In this document: in pieces, positions 44,884 to 55,280 of the stretch
How the letters are laid out: the number at the start of each line of letters is the position of its first letter
How positions within the stretch are numbered: position 1 is the first letter of the stretch
Source of the DNA: Phytophthora sp. 'mugwort'
Taxonomy: Eukaryota; Oomycota; Peronosporomycetes; Peronosporales; Peronosporaceae
Direction of reading: 5' to 3'
NCBI GenBank assembly: GCA_033558025.1
Contig: JAUCEF010000011.1
Coordinates: 1,178,001-1,242,000, forward strand
Length of the DNA: 64,000 bases
The notes under the pieces: generated by a model
Database searches by the model: none
What the model saw: the letters and a program-made list of their open reading frames with translations, nothing else
What the model was told of the DNA's origin: nothing
Program-made: the position numbers and the translations under genes

Positions 44884-45693
44884 TCACTTTTCCAGAAGCG
44901 CGAGCACCTCGTCGGCTGTTCAACGGTCATCATAGATATCACATTCACATGCAGTTAGCAAGCTCGGTTTTGGGGTGAGACGAGAGGGGAGAACGTACGA
45001 GTGCGGCTGACAGTATTCGGGGCGTAATTCCACTCGGACGTCGGGTTGCGGTCGAAGTCGAAGGAAGGGTTGGGCGCTGCAGTCGGTGGAGCTGGTACAC
45101 TAGCGAGTGTACTGCGACTGTACGGGTGTCCGACTCGGCCTGGCGCTCCGGGTCTAGCCAGTCGCGGCGGGCCACGACTGAGCGGCGTGCGGAAACTCGA
45201 TTTAGAGATGCGAGATCTGCCTCCCAGTCCAGCAGGAGGCCCCGGATGGACTCCAAGTCCATTAACAGCAGATTGTTGGGTGGAACTAGCAGATTCGAAG
45301 CTGCTAACGCTTACTCCACTTGGGCTTGCTGTCTGTATCGCGGTGGAGCCGACCGGCGTCTCGTTGACGATCTCAACTAAGAACCTATGGCAACACCGCC
45401 ACGCTAGGTGCATGAGTATCTGAGTGCATGAGAGAAAGATAATATGCGACCTACTTGGACGTCTCGAAGTATTCTTCGTCCTTGCGGTCCCAATCGCACG
45501 GAGCCAGCTTGGCCTCGTCGACGGTTTTTCCTGCCTTCCCGTCGTCATCGGCGTACACGACAAGTCTCCGCGAGGAAAACAGCGCCACGAATCCGTCCTG
45601 CCAGATCTTGCGCTTCTGTGTCTTGTGCTTTGTGTACATGCACTCATACGTCACCTCCGGACGGGAGCCCAGCAAGTCGCACAGCTTGGTCAT
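44884..45693 (-). CDS. Short DUF2439 (ZGRF1/Mte1/Dbl2 N-terminal type) protein, three exons
   Basis: The exons, on the minus strand, are 45693-45455, 45384-44999 and 44915-44884; GT-AG introns of 70 and 83 bp give 219 codons in frame (218 aa). Residues 1-80 read as the DUF2439 fold (YECMYTKHKTQKRKIWQDGFVALFSSRRLVVYADDD), found at the N-terminus of ZGRF1/Mte1/Dbl2 proteins that handle D-loops and R-loops with Mph1/FANCM-type helicases. The middle is Ser/Pro/Gly/Arg-rich. The last exon is only 32 nt and encodes the tail PDEVLALLEK, similar to the conserved (E)EILALL-type tail of that family. Without the last intron, translation would stop at 44955 with an unrelated tail. No helicase domain is present. 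Confidence 0.75.
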
Positions 45694-46477
45694 GATTTTC
45701 TGTCAAGCCGACAGATGTAGCTAATTTAATCCTTTAGACAGTAATATCCTAAAATGTAATACACCTCGAAACGTTATTTTTTTGATCGTCATATTGATGT
45801 CGCGAACCTCCACATATACCAATGGCGGCGAATCTTGAACACTCAAGCTAGCCAGGAATGGATCGTGGCAAAGTGCGCGGCTAGAAGTAGTGTTGGGAGA
45901 TCTCGTGCTTGAACTCCTCGCTGGCCGCCTCACAACTTGATAGGCGGCCACAACGCTCGAGCTACTTTTCGCAAGTCGATACAGCATACTCAAGCCAAAT
46001 GAGTCAGATCTTGCTTAAAAAACTGGCCCCATTGCTGTTTGGGCGACGGAATCTTAGTAACGTGACAACAGTAGCGACACCAGCGGTGACGACGATGTCA
46101 GCTTCATTTCTGCAGCCCGATAGACCATGGTGAGAACGCTAACTCCACTTCCCAAGCCCGACTGACCATAGGCAAGAACGCCACCCCGTCGCCGCCAGCC
46201 TCGGCCCGCATCGCCCACTGGCATCACATCTCCAACGCCTCACTACTTGTAAACGCGGCTTCAACTCAGCGGCTGGGAGAGACGCGCTTCACTCTGTTAA
46301 AAGACTCAAGCAACTCGGTTATATATTTTCTGTTTCACTTTTTTCTCCCGAGAAGTCGCGTCAAAACAGACCCCTCGGACGGTTGCTTGCCGAACTCAGC
46401 TCGCTTCCACGCTTGCGGTCGTTCGCCACTTTCAACGCACATACTACTACACGGGGACATGCGAGCCTGTCCCGCGC

Positions 46478-47011
46478 TTACTTGGTTACAAGTACTTTCT
46501 TGAGCGATTCGACGCGCACGGGACCCGCCCGTGAACGCACCGGGAACCGGTCCTGAAACATGATCTCGCACTTGTTGTTGGTCTTGATGTCCTTGCACAG
46601 CGTCTCCCATACCTTGTTCTTCTTCATCTGAATGGGCGTAACGGGCTCCTGCACCTCCTCGCCGCTGGCGTAAACGCGCTCACCGATCTCGGCCTCCGGA
46701 CTCGGATCCAGCAGCTCGGCCTTGCCCTTGTCATTACTCACCAGAAGGATGGCTCCCGTGGAGCGCATGCGCACGACTTTGACCATCTTGAGATTGCACA
46801 GCACCACGACCTTGCGGTCGACCAGCTCCTCCTCAGCGAAGTACGGCTGATGCTCCATGACCATTTCAAGCTCCTCGCCCTTGCCAATATCCACCTTCTC
46901 AATGTAGTGGCGCTCCGAGTTCGGGTGCGCCTTCACCTCGACGATCTTGCCCACCCGCAAGTCCAGCTGAGAGAAGACGATCGGGGAACTGTACACGTCG
47001 GACTTGACCAT
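46478..47011 (-). CDS. EMAPII-like tRNA-binding domain protein (left copy)
   Basis: 177 aa, nearly all a tRNA-binding OB-fold of the EMAPII/Arc1/AIMP1 type. It has VFSQLDLRVGKIVEVKAHPN near residue 10, VVVLCNLKMVKVVRMRSTGAIL at about 70-91, and the EMAPII-specific C-terminal part (KKNKVWETLCKDIKTNNKCEI). Such domains bind the tRNA elbow and help synthetases, either as free factors or fused to MetRS or TyrRS. The start MVKSDV is chosen because it begins just before the domain. An in-frame upstream Met at 47236 would add 75 residues, RR- and Ala-rich, that could be a presequence but look more like leader. An identical copy lies in the other arm. Confidence 0.85.
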   Translation of the reverse strand: MVKSDVYSSPIVFSQLDLRVGKIVEVKAHPNSERHYIEKVDIGKGEELEMVMEHQPYFAEEELVDRKVVVLCNLKMVKVVRMRSTGAILLVSNDKGKAELLDPSPEAEIGERVYASGEEVQEPVTPIQMKKNKVWETLCKDIKTNNKCEIMFQDRFPVRSRAGPVRVESLKKVLVTK

Positions 47012-48020
47012 GGTGGTTGGAGTAGTGGAAACTGTGAGCTGGAAACGGGACCTTGAACCAAAGGCTGAAGAACCACTTGCGCGCTGGAAGACAACTTGAG
47101 AAATGGGCAGAGCTTTTGGGCATTCCCAAGCTGGATCCAGCTGGGCGAGAAGCCCAAGACATGCAGCGGGAGCCAACTTCAAGCACGCTCTTCTATTCGT
47201 GGGTGGAGTTTCCGCCAATCGTAGCGCGCGGTTCATGGAAAGGGCTTATCGCGTCTCGCGATTGGGCAGAATATGCCGCGGGTGCACACGCGTGTCTTGC
47301 AACCGACCCCTTCGTGGCGCTGCCGTGCTGGGTGACGCGCAACCAGTATCAATTGCTATAGACCAAACCGTTCGAGCATGAAGGAAGTTAGCAAGTTGGC
47401 AGCCAGCAGGCCCGAGTCTCGGGCCGAGACTGGTCGACCCAAGCATCCCGATTGCTCCGAGGCCTTTGATGCTCAGCATCGCCACGCGCGCCGCTTCACT
47501 CGGGGGATGGGCGCGTTTATGTTGAAGTCATAGAATGGACCCTTCCAAATCTAATACAGCTTGAAGTTCCAGGTTGCTCGGGAGCGCTGCATACAGAGCG
47601 CAAGACGCCTCGTCGAGACAAAGCGCCTCTGACATGCACGCGACGGCTGCTTGGCGCGATGACGTGGGCATGCGCACCAAGCAGCACTGGGATGGGGCGG
47701 TGGGACACCGGAAGCGCTGTATAAGCACGTGTTGTTACGGCGCTGTCAAGGCTCCAAGCGCCGGCCAAGGCGCCGGCTGGGTGTCAGACCAGCGGGGCTG
47801 TTGTACACGCATTCTGTCAGCGCCAGCGATTTAACGCTTCGCAGTGACAAACTTCAGAAATGAACTCGCGTTTGTCACCAAACTCAAATGGAGTGGCAGA
47901 TGCAGCCGTGTAATGGAAAGCGGAGGTAGCAAGTAATCTCTACTGCCTTTGAAAGCAAATACGCTTCGGCGTAGCCCACTAACAAACATTACGACCGACA
48001 ACGACGATTCGATCAAAATG
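47012..48020. other. Inner part of left arm, no gene seen
   Basis: Apart from the possible 5' extension of the EMAPII-like gene, I see only short ORFs with no recognisable content. The mirror region 48268-49276 is the same. Confidence 0.5.
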
Positions 48021-48267
48021 ACGACCGTTTTGGCGAATGAATGCAAGAGGTCTCGACACTGCGTGTTTTTGTTCAGCCTCTTTTCTGCAGAAAGTCTGAG
48101 AATATTAAGTTTTAGATGGTCTCACTTCAAGAAGTCAATCGTACATGTATGCTTATTCCAAAGCCAACGAAGAGGAGCTTAAGAGATTCGACACCGAACA
48201 AATACTCCATCACCCTTTAACCCAAACCGACTAATTTACATTGCTTTTACTGCTTACCTCCGCTTTC
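48021..48267. other. 247-bp spacer of the inverted repeat
   Basis: Unique sequence between the arms. At its right edge (48255-48271) it carries tacctccgctttccatt, which also occurs inside the right arm at 48360-48376, a 17-bp direct repeat that may mark the rearrangement breakpoint. Confidence 0.8.
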
Positions 48268-50447
48268 CATTTTGATCGAATCGTCGTTGTCGGTCGTAAT
48301 GTTTGTTAGTGGGCTACGCCGAAGCGTATTTGCTTTCAAAGGCAGTAGAGATTACTTGCTACCTCCGCTTTCCATTACACGGCTGCATCTGCCACTCCAT
48401 TTGAGTTTGGTGACAAACGCGAGTTCATTTCTGAAGTTTGTCACTGCGAAGCGTTAAATCGCTGGCGCTGACAGAATGCGTGTACAACAGCCCCGCTGGT
48501 CTGACACCCAGCCGGCGCCTTGGCCGGCGCTTGGAGCCTTGACAGCGCCGTAACAACACGTGCTTATACAGCGCTTCCGGTGTCCCACCGCCCCATCCCA
48601 GTGCTGCTTGGTGCGCATGCCCACGTCATCGCGCCAAGCAGCCGTCGCGTGCATGTCAGAGGCGCTTTGTCTCGACGAGGCGTCTTGCGCTCTGTATGCA
48701 GCGCTCCCGAGCAACCTGGAACTTCAAGCTGTATTAGATTTGGAAGGGTCCATTCTATGACTTCAACATAAACGCGCCCATCCCCCGAGTGAAGCGGCGC
48801 GCGTGGCGATGCTGAGCATCAAAGGCCTCGGAGCAATCGGGATGCTTGGGTCGACCAGTCTCGGCCCGAGACTCGGGCCTGCTGGCTGCCAACTTGCTAA
48901 CTTCCTTCATGCTCGAACGGTTTGGTCTATAGCAATTGATACTGGTTGCGCGTCACCCAGCACGGCAGCGCCACGAAGGGGTCGGTTGCAAGACACGCGT
49001 GTGCACCCGCGGCATATTCTGCCCAATCGCGAGACGCGATAAGCCCTTTCCATGAACCGCGCGCTACGATTGGCGGAAACTCCACCCACGAATAGAAGAG
49101 CGTGCTTGAAGTTGGCTCCCGCTGCATGTCTTGGGCTTCTCGCCCAGCTGGATCCAGCTTGGGAATGCCCAAAAGCTCTGCCCATTTCTCAAGTTGTCTT
49201 CCAGCGCGCAAGTGGTTCTTCAGCCTTTGGTTCAAGGTCCCGTTTCCAGCTCACAGTTTCCACTACTCCAACCACCATGGTCAAGTCCGACGTGTACAGT
49301 TCCCCGATCGTCTTCTCTCAGCTGGACTTGCGGGTGGGCAAGATCGTCGAGGTGAAGGCGCACCCGAACTCGGAGCGCCACTACATTGAGAAGGTGGATA
49401 TTGGCAAGGGCGAGGAGCTTGAAATGGTCATGGAGCATCAGCCGTACTTCGCTGAGGAGGAGCTGGTCGACCGCAAGGTCGTGGTGCTGTGCAATCTCAA
49501 GATGGTCAAAGTCGTGCGCATGCGCTCCACGGGAGCCATCCTTCTGGTGAGTAATGACAAGGGCAAGGCCGAGCTGCTGGATCCGAGTCCGGAGGCCGAG
49601 ATCGGTGAGCGCGTTTACGCCAGCGGCGAGGAGGTGCAGGAGCCCGTTACGCCCATTCAGATGAAGAAGAACAAGGTATGGGAGACGCTGTGCAAGGACA
49701 TCAAGACCAACAACAAGTGCGAGATCATGTTTCAGGACCGGTTCCCGGTGCGTTCACGGGCGGGTCCCGTGCGCGTCGAATCGCTCAAGAAAGTACTTGT
49801 AACCAAGTAAGCGCGGGACAGGCTCGCATGTCCCCGTGTAGTAGTATGTGCGTTGAAAGTGGCGAACGACCGCAAGCGTGGAAGCGAGCTGAGTTCGGCA
49901 AGCAACCGTCCGAGGGGTCTGTTTTGACGCGACTTCTCGGGAGAAAAAAGTGAAACAGAAAATATATAACCGAGTTGCTTGAGTCTTTTAACAGAGTGAA
50001 GCGCGTCTCTCCCAGCCGCTGAGTTGAAGCCGCGTTTACAAGTAGTGAGGCGTTGGAGATGTGATGCCAGTGGGCGATGCGGGCCGAGGCTGGCGGCGGC
50101 GGGGTGGCGTTCTTGCCTATGGTCAGTCGGGCTTGGGAAGTGGAGTTAGCGTTCTCACCATGGTCTATCGGGCTGCAGAAATGAAGCTGACATCGTCGTC
50201 ACCGCTGGTGTCGCTACTGTTGTCACGTTACTAAGATTCCGTCGCCCAAACAGCAATGGGGCCAGTTTTTTAAGCAAGATCTGACTCATTTGGCTTGAGT
50301 ATGCTGTATCGACTTGCGAAAAGTAGCTCGAGCGTTGTGGCCGCCTATCAAGTTGTGAGGCGGCCAGCGAGGAGTTCAAGCACGAGATCTCCCAACACTA
50401 CTTCTAGCCGCGCACTTTGCCACGATCCATTCCTGGCTAGCTTGAGT
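48268..50447. repeat. Right arm (2180 bp) of large inverted repeat
   Basis: Mirror of 45841-48020. The outer edge lies 50 bp from a CRN-like fragment, whereas the left arm's outer edge lies in the spacer upstream of the DUF2439-like gene. Confidence 0.95.
49277..49810 (+). CDS. EMAPII-like tRNA-binding domain protein (right copy)
   Basis: Identical at the protein level to the 47011-46478 gene, in opposite orientation; the two are head to head, 2.27 kb between ATGs. The upstream in-frame Met at 49052 is likewise present. Lack of any difference means either very recent duplication, ongoing gene conversion, or a collapsed/foldback assembly. Confidence 0.85.
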   Translation: MVKSDVYSSPIVFSQLDLRVGKIVEVKAHPNSERHYIEKVDIGKGEELEMVMEHQPYFAEEELVDRKVVVLCNLKMVKVVRMRSTGAILLVSNDKGKAELLDPSPEAEIGERVYASGEEVQEPVTPIQMKKNKVWETLCKDIKTNNKCEIMFQDRFPVRSRAGPVRVESLKKVLVTK

Positions 50448-50496
50448 ATTCACGATCGCCACCAATGCTATAGTCAATGATGGAGTCGCCACCACA

Positions 50497-50917
50497 CTAT
50501 GTAATTTGCGGATGCACTCCACGGACGCCATACCAGACGCATTTTTGATGCTTTACTTGCTGCAGTAACGCTGAACCAGATCTGGTAGCTTCACCAGCAT
50601 GCTGGTCGTCCCCTTGGGAATTTTCGCTGGAGAGTAGCGTGCTGATCATATCCGCCGGATCGTCCAATTTCACCTTCATGTAGAATCTCTACAGTCCTCT
50701 ACTAGAGAGGCTCGCCAGTTCCGCGGAACCTCCCCGTTCCACATTCGGCGCACAAGAGGATCCTTCGACTCAGCCACGTGCAGTCTGGCGTCTTCGTCAG
50801 GAAGAGATGCAGCTCGTTTGCATCACACTTGATCGTGTTGGGTTTCTCCGCCTTGATCGCGTTCTTCAATCCCCCCACCGTCTGACCCGCGTCGATGTCG
50901 ACTGGAACACACACCTG
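50497..50917 (-). pseudogene. Crinkler (CRN) effector N-terminal fragment
   Basis: Minus-strand translation gives VPVDIDAGQTVGGLKNAIKA, then EKPNTIKCDANELHLFLTK, the conserved N-terminal ubiquitin-like part of oomycete CRN effectors with an LFLTK variant of the LFLAK motif. A second piece in another frame (50679-50500) continues with the following region. There is no ATG or signal sequence before VPVDID, and frame changes follow the LFLTK motif, so it is a truncated, inactive fragment. CRNs are secreted into host cells; nothing here could be. Confidence 0.75.
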
Positions 50918-51109
50918 AGGTGTTGGTTTTGCGGCAGCAAAACTAGTTTCGATTATCCGTTAAACACAACTTATTCCAGTATATATTGCGGCAAAACCAA
51001 CGGGTTTGACAGCAGTCTTTCAAAGGCTTGGCAGGAAGCAGCACATAGGGTTTGGACGGACGGAGAACGAGGTTCATTCGTGTAACGTAAACTTAAACTA
51101 AAATGAAAA

Positions 51110-51460
51110 AGAGGGCTCGATGTCTTCGGAATCTTAGTAATCAAAGAGTTGTCTACTGTGTAGCGTGAGGTTCCTTCGTCAAAGTTTTCATCTTCGCTGT
51201 CGTTGATTCCTCCATCAGTGCAGCTCGCGATACTATCGCTGCCGTTCATAGTTGTGCAGTCCGTAACGCCTTGACCATTTTCTCTCGGCTCACTTGGCGT
51301 TGAAAGATTGATGCCGCTTCAGTCACTCCATCAATTCTCATCCGATTAGAGTAGATAAAGAGGAGCTTTCGCACAATCTCCGGTTTGAGCCGATTTCGAA
51401 GATTCGAATTGTGCGTACTCCAACTTCTCTCGGCCGCCGCCGAATATGTTAGAATAGTAA
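51110..51460 (-). pseudogene. hAT transposase C-terminal fragment (third hAT family)
   Basis: Minus-strand translation at about 51440-51310 reads AAAERSWSTHNSNLRNRLKP and EIVRKLLFIYSNRMRID, the hATC end of a hAT transposase, followed by an acidic tail. No upstream part is present. Confidence 0.65.
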
Positions 51461-51985
51461 AAACCTTCCTGGCAATCTATCATTTTGTATACAGAAATGA
51501 CTTCCTTGAGATCTCCAATTACCAAAATATGCCATTATCAGGAGCCCTCGATTCCGCAGATAAAACCGTAATTTTCCCTGCAAAAACAGTAGATATAACT
51601 ATTTAACCGGATGAATCAAGTGTCAGCTAATTCATAACTAAGAAAATATGCTACAGCTGTTGCCAACAGCTATAACAAATTTTCAGGGGGTCCAACCACT
51701 AAATTGCATATGCAGCATGAAAGCGTTTCCCGAGGAAGCTTGTTATTATTTCAAGATGACACCAACATCACAGGTTCGCGTTCGAGTGTCTCCATATCCA
51801 AGCGTCGTCGACGCCCGTGCCCAATGCACGTCTATTTGTCTGCGACCTATAACATCTATCGCCTGGTCGTGCAGCCGATAGTGAAGCCAAACGTAGACGA
51901 ACGCGATATCTCTGGCAATAATCCGCCCGACTAACGACCATGCTGGCGCTACAGCGGAAGTTTCTCATCGTGATATGTCTTCTTC
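51461..51985. other. Unrecognised stretch
   Basis: Short ORFs on both strands without recognisable domains, between the hAT fragment and the gypsy remnant. Confidence 0.3.
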
Positions 51986-52159
51986 AAATTCCACTTGAGC
52001 TTTGTGGAGAAAATGGAAACTGACATTGATCTCTCGTCTTCTCGGAGGCGCGACAAGCTGCCTCCATATGCACACTAACCCCTTGTGTACAAACTAGAAC
52101 TACTTTGCAGCCTAGGTACACAATGATGCACCTCTGGGTAAGGGTACAACCCAGATCAC

Positions 52160-52607
52160 TTCCCACGTCGACGACGGCCGCGACCACCATGGCAAATTTC
52201 TGGTGCTTCAATTTGGTCCTCAGGTGCCAAAGTCGTCCACATACGACGTGACAATGAATTTTGCGGGGAGGACACAACGAATTGACGAACGAGCGTAGGA
52301 ACATCTTCGTAGATCACGGAAGCAGGTTCCCACGAGGCTTGTTTAGGGTTAAGGCCAATCAGTTGTACGAAGATATCTCGCACTGCTGCGAGACTTAGCC
52401 ATGTCGGCACTCCAGCAATTACCCACAAGATGGCCTTGTTCGCCACAGAGAGCATGTGCTATCAAGTCTTCAGTAACGCCCCGCTTCCGAGTGACGATAG
52501 AATTTAAGTCGCGAAGCATGACGAACAATAATGCTGTCAGGCGCGTACAGGTCTTGCACCTCATAATTGTAGTCATTGAGGGAGCGTACCACGCGCTCCG
52601 GACCACG
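52160..52607 (-). pseudogene. Gypsy integrase C-terminus and chromodomain-like tail
   Basis: Directly after the TGA that ends the integrase frame, the minus strand reads RGPERVVRSLNDYNYEVQDL then HASRLKFYR, the usual integrase C-terminal fold. A different frame follows with VQLIGLNPKQASWEPASVIY and EDVPTLVRQF, resembling the chromodomain end of chromoviral integrases. Two frame changes. Confidence 0.55.
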
Positions 52608-53480
52608 TCACAGGAGCGCAAGCTTTTTACCGCCTTTGAATGCGGAGGCTGCTAAAACAAAACCGCCAATTGCGAAGTTTGCCATTCTCATTCCAGGTTT
52701 ATTGGCCCTGCGGTCCCGTGCTTGGGCATTTTTGTGCAACGATGTCGCCGAGCTTTGCTGTTGAATAATGTCCAAGGCTGAACGAACATCGCGCAAGCGT
52801 TTCTGCTGCTGCTCTTCAACATACGAAATTGTACAATTCTCAGCAAAAGTTGGCGGAAACATTGCATTCAGCTGCGGCGATCCTGTCAACCCAGTGAACG
52901 CTGTAATTGGTGCGATTCCTCCGAGTCGGTTCGACGGCATGCCGTTCAAGCCTGCTTGCACGAGAGGGAACAGAGTCGGCCACTCCTTAGTGTGCATCTT
53001 GAGTCCACTGGCAATAGCTTTCAGGTTGCGCAGCAGCAGACGGTTGACTACTTCGACTGAGCCGTTGGCCCATGGCGAATACGCCGTAACGAAATGGTGG
53101 TGCGCTCCAAGGATGTGGCGCAACCCATCAATCACTACGCTGGTGAAATGAGGCCCTTGGTCTGAAACCCAAGTACGTACAACTCCAAATCTTTTGAAAC
53201 AGTCGCTCAAGCCCTGGTCCGTTGTTTCAGACGTAGCTCGTTCAAATTCGATAAGCTCGACATATTCGCTCATATTGTCCTTGAGGACCAGCGCGTAGCA
53301 GGTTGAATGTTCACTTCGAGGCAGCGAGAGAAAATCGGAATGCAGAACTTCATTAGGTTTGGTGGCTCGTAAAGTTTCACCGTATGGACAAGGTACTTTC
53401 ATCCCTTGTGTATTGAGGCAATGTAAGCAACCATCAACAATCGATATCCATGGAGAGAGTATCCCACACGAACATTTCAC
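52608..53480 (-). pseudogene. Gypsy integrase core
   Basis: 290-aa open piece with the remains of the zinc-binding N-terminus (CLHCLNTQGM) and the D-D-E core: Asp in LHSDFLSLP, Asp in WVSDQGPHF, Glu in ANGSVEVVNR. The frame ends at a TGA where a Trp (of WRGP) is expected, a nonsense mutation. It follows RNase H after the spacer region 53519-53810. Confidence 0.8.
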
Positions 53481-53518
53481 TCAGAATGGATGCAGGTGCA
53501 TCCACGCCGCGATGACCA

Positions 53519-54440
53519 CTAGCTCCAGCATCCAGCATGAGCTATCACGCACAAACACTGTTTCAAATTTGTTGCATCAGTATGGATCCAAACATGTTTA
53601 TGCTTGTCCACAAATGCACCCAAGCCGGCATTCCAGCAAATGTTTCTGAGCACTTGCCGGATAAGAGCAGCTTTCAGAAAGCCAACAATTTTCTCGTAAG
53701 AAGGCCAGTCGAAATCGGCATTTTGCAGCGGGGAAGCTTGATCAACGAAAGCCAACTGGCTCATGCGAGCCGACGTGAAGGGTTTGGAGGGCGCGCCCCA
53801 CCTTAATAATTTTTATATATTTTATTAATGTAAATTTAAATCACCCCACGCGTTGTCTTCGCCTCGGATGCGCTCAATCTCATACTGAAAACAGGTAAGC
53901 GGCATCGCCCAGCGTTCCAGCTTATCTGCTTGAGAGCGCTGCACGTTACTGTCGATAGCGTATGGATTGAAGATATACACCAAGTTTTTATCGTCGGTAT
54001 ACAGACGAAAACCTCTGGGTCGGCGAAGCAAATATTCCAGTCTTCTGCACGACTCCACCAAAGCGAACATTTCCTTCTCAATAGTTGGCCAACGATGCAA
54101 TGATCCACAAAAGTGTCCGCTGAGAAATACTAAGGGATGATGACGTTGTTCAGCTAGCGTCTTGCTGGCATCCTCAGGTGGCAGCTGAATCAAAACGGAA
54201 CCCCCGTTGTCGAGATTGGTATCCGCTACCAAGACGAGGTCCCAATCCTCTTTGGGATGAGCGAGGGGTACCATTCCCAGCCGTTTGCTTTTCACCTGAG
54301 CAAAACATCTTCCCTATTTCCCTAACTTGGCAAGGTTTCCATAAGGAAACCTTGCCAAGTTTTCGTTTGGTGCATGCGCCACTGGGTTTCATTGCCTTCT
54401 CCAGAATGTCATATAATGGAGCTGTGACAAGACAAAATTC
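53519..54440 (-). pseudogene. Gypsy RT end, RNase H and connector
   Basis: 54295-53825 is open and reads as a gypsy RNase H: LVLVADTNLDNGGSVL, PLVFLSGHFCGSLHRWPTIEKEMFALV, RLYTDDKNLVYIFNP, ending RGEDNAWGDL. The connector (SRWGAPS, FVDQASPLQNADFDWPSYEKI) follows in another frame at 53810-53640. Upstream, at 54440-54370, is the RT end AMKPSGACTKRKL, interrupted by a 17-bp palindrome. Confidence 0.7.
54324..54361. repeat. Perfect 17-bp palindrome with ATAA loop
   Basis: aacttggcaaggtttcc is followed by ataa and then its exact reverse complement. It lies in the gypsy RT/RNase H join and breaks the reading frame there. Confidence 0.9.
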
Positions 54441-54769
54441 AGGAATCCTTGCTCTTATCTAATTTATAGGCAAGACCAATTGCTGTAAATCCGCATCCGC
54501 TGAGGGCGACGTCATCTCAACGAGGCCTCGTGCTGGATCGGGATTTGTGGGTTATTCCGGCGGCAGATAGAGCTTTGTGGAGAAAATGGAAACTGACATT
54601 GGTCTCTCGTCTTCTCGGAGGCGCGACAAGCTGCCTCCACATGCACATTAACTCCTTGGCTACAAACTAGAACTACTTTGCAACCTAGGTACACAATGAT
54701 GCACCTCTGGGTAAGGGTACAACTCAGATCACTTTGGGAGGTTGTAGATTGCTAACAGGGCCGGTGGGG

Positions 54770-55280
54770 GTAAAGTTACGATGGTAAGACGGACATATGG
54801 CATATGTGGGCAAATGAGGTGACTCAGAATCTTGACCGCTCTAAAAGGGACGGATTAATTAGTACGCCACCTCCCTCGCGCATCTCGAGGCTCTTGAGAG
54901 CTTCCTCGCTTGCACTTTTTGTTTTTTAGCAATTATTGTCTGTATCATAATCATAGTTTGCAATTTGCCGGCTACCCCGCAAGTGCACATAGACAGGCCC
55001 ATACCTGCTACTACGCTTTCAAGTTTCGGTCCCTCCAGTCCCATGTTGTCGTTTCTCCACCTCAGCCTAACTGTCGTGCTGTCGCCTCACCTGACTACCG
55101 GACCTCAAGACCCCGCGCCGCGACACCACCACCACGCTAAGCTGTCGTGCTGCCGCCGCCGAAAAACTAAGTCGTCGCGACTCCCAATCGAGCCGCTCCC
55201 TTGAAGCTGTTGCTGAGTTTGCGCCTGTGGCCCTAGGAGGTCAGAGGAGTGCGGCCTAGCCCTAACGTAAAGGGGGGAAC
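54770..55280 (+). other. Probable 5' leader of the LINE
   Basis: No gene. C-rich, with two gctgtcgtgctg(t/c)cgcc-like blocks at about 55067 and 55140. It leads directly into the LINE ORF1. Confidence 0.4.

Larger units (their letters stand above)
45841..48020. repeat. Left arm (2180 bp) of large inverted repeat
   Basis: It is the reverse complement of 48268-50447; coordinates pair as x and 96288-x. All ORFs in the two arms translate identically. Outside 45841/50447 similarity drops at once to partial matches. Confidence 0.95.
51989..54735 (-). mobile_element. Decayed Ty3/gypsy element
   Basis: A direct repeat of about 170 bp (51989-52160 and 54570-54735, starting gagctttgtggag, ending cagatcactt) flanks RNase H, integrase and chromodomain-like sequences, all on the minus strand. 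The repeats are probably LTR pieces. Gag, protease and most of the RT are absent, so the 5' half has been deleted. Confidence 0.65.

Noticed and set aside
44945..45262. Alternative end of the DUF2439-like gene and an overlapping 105-aa frame
   Set aside because: The spliced model with the 32-nt exon restores a family-like tail and closes in frame; the other frame has no domain content.
47012..47236. 75-residue N-terminal extension of the EMAPII-like protein
   Set aside because: The domain begins right after the internal Met; the upstream stretch has no similarity I recognise. A mitochondrial presequence remains possible but unsupported.
47053..47381. Plus-strand ORFs of 92-102 aa opposite the EMAPII-like leader (mirrored at 48907-49235)
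   Set aside because: Antisense shadows of the leader region with no recognisable content.
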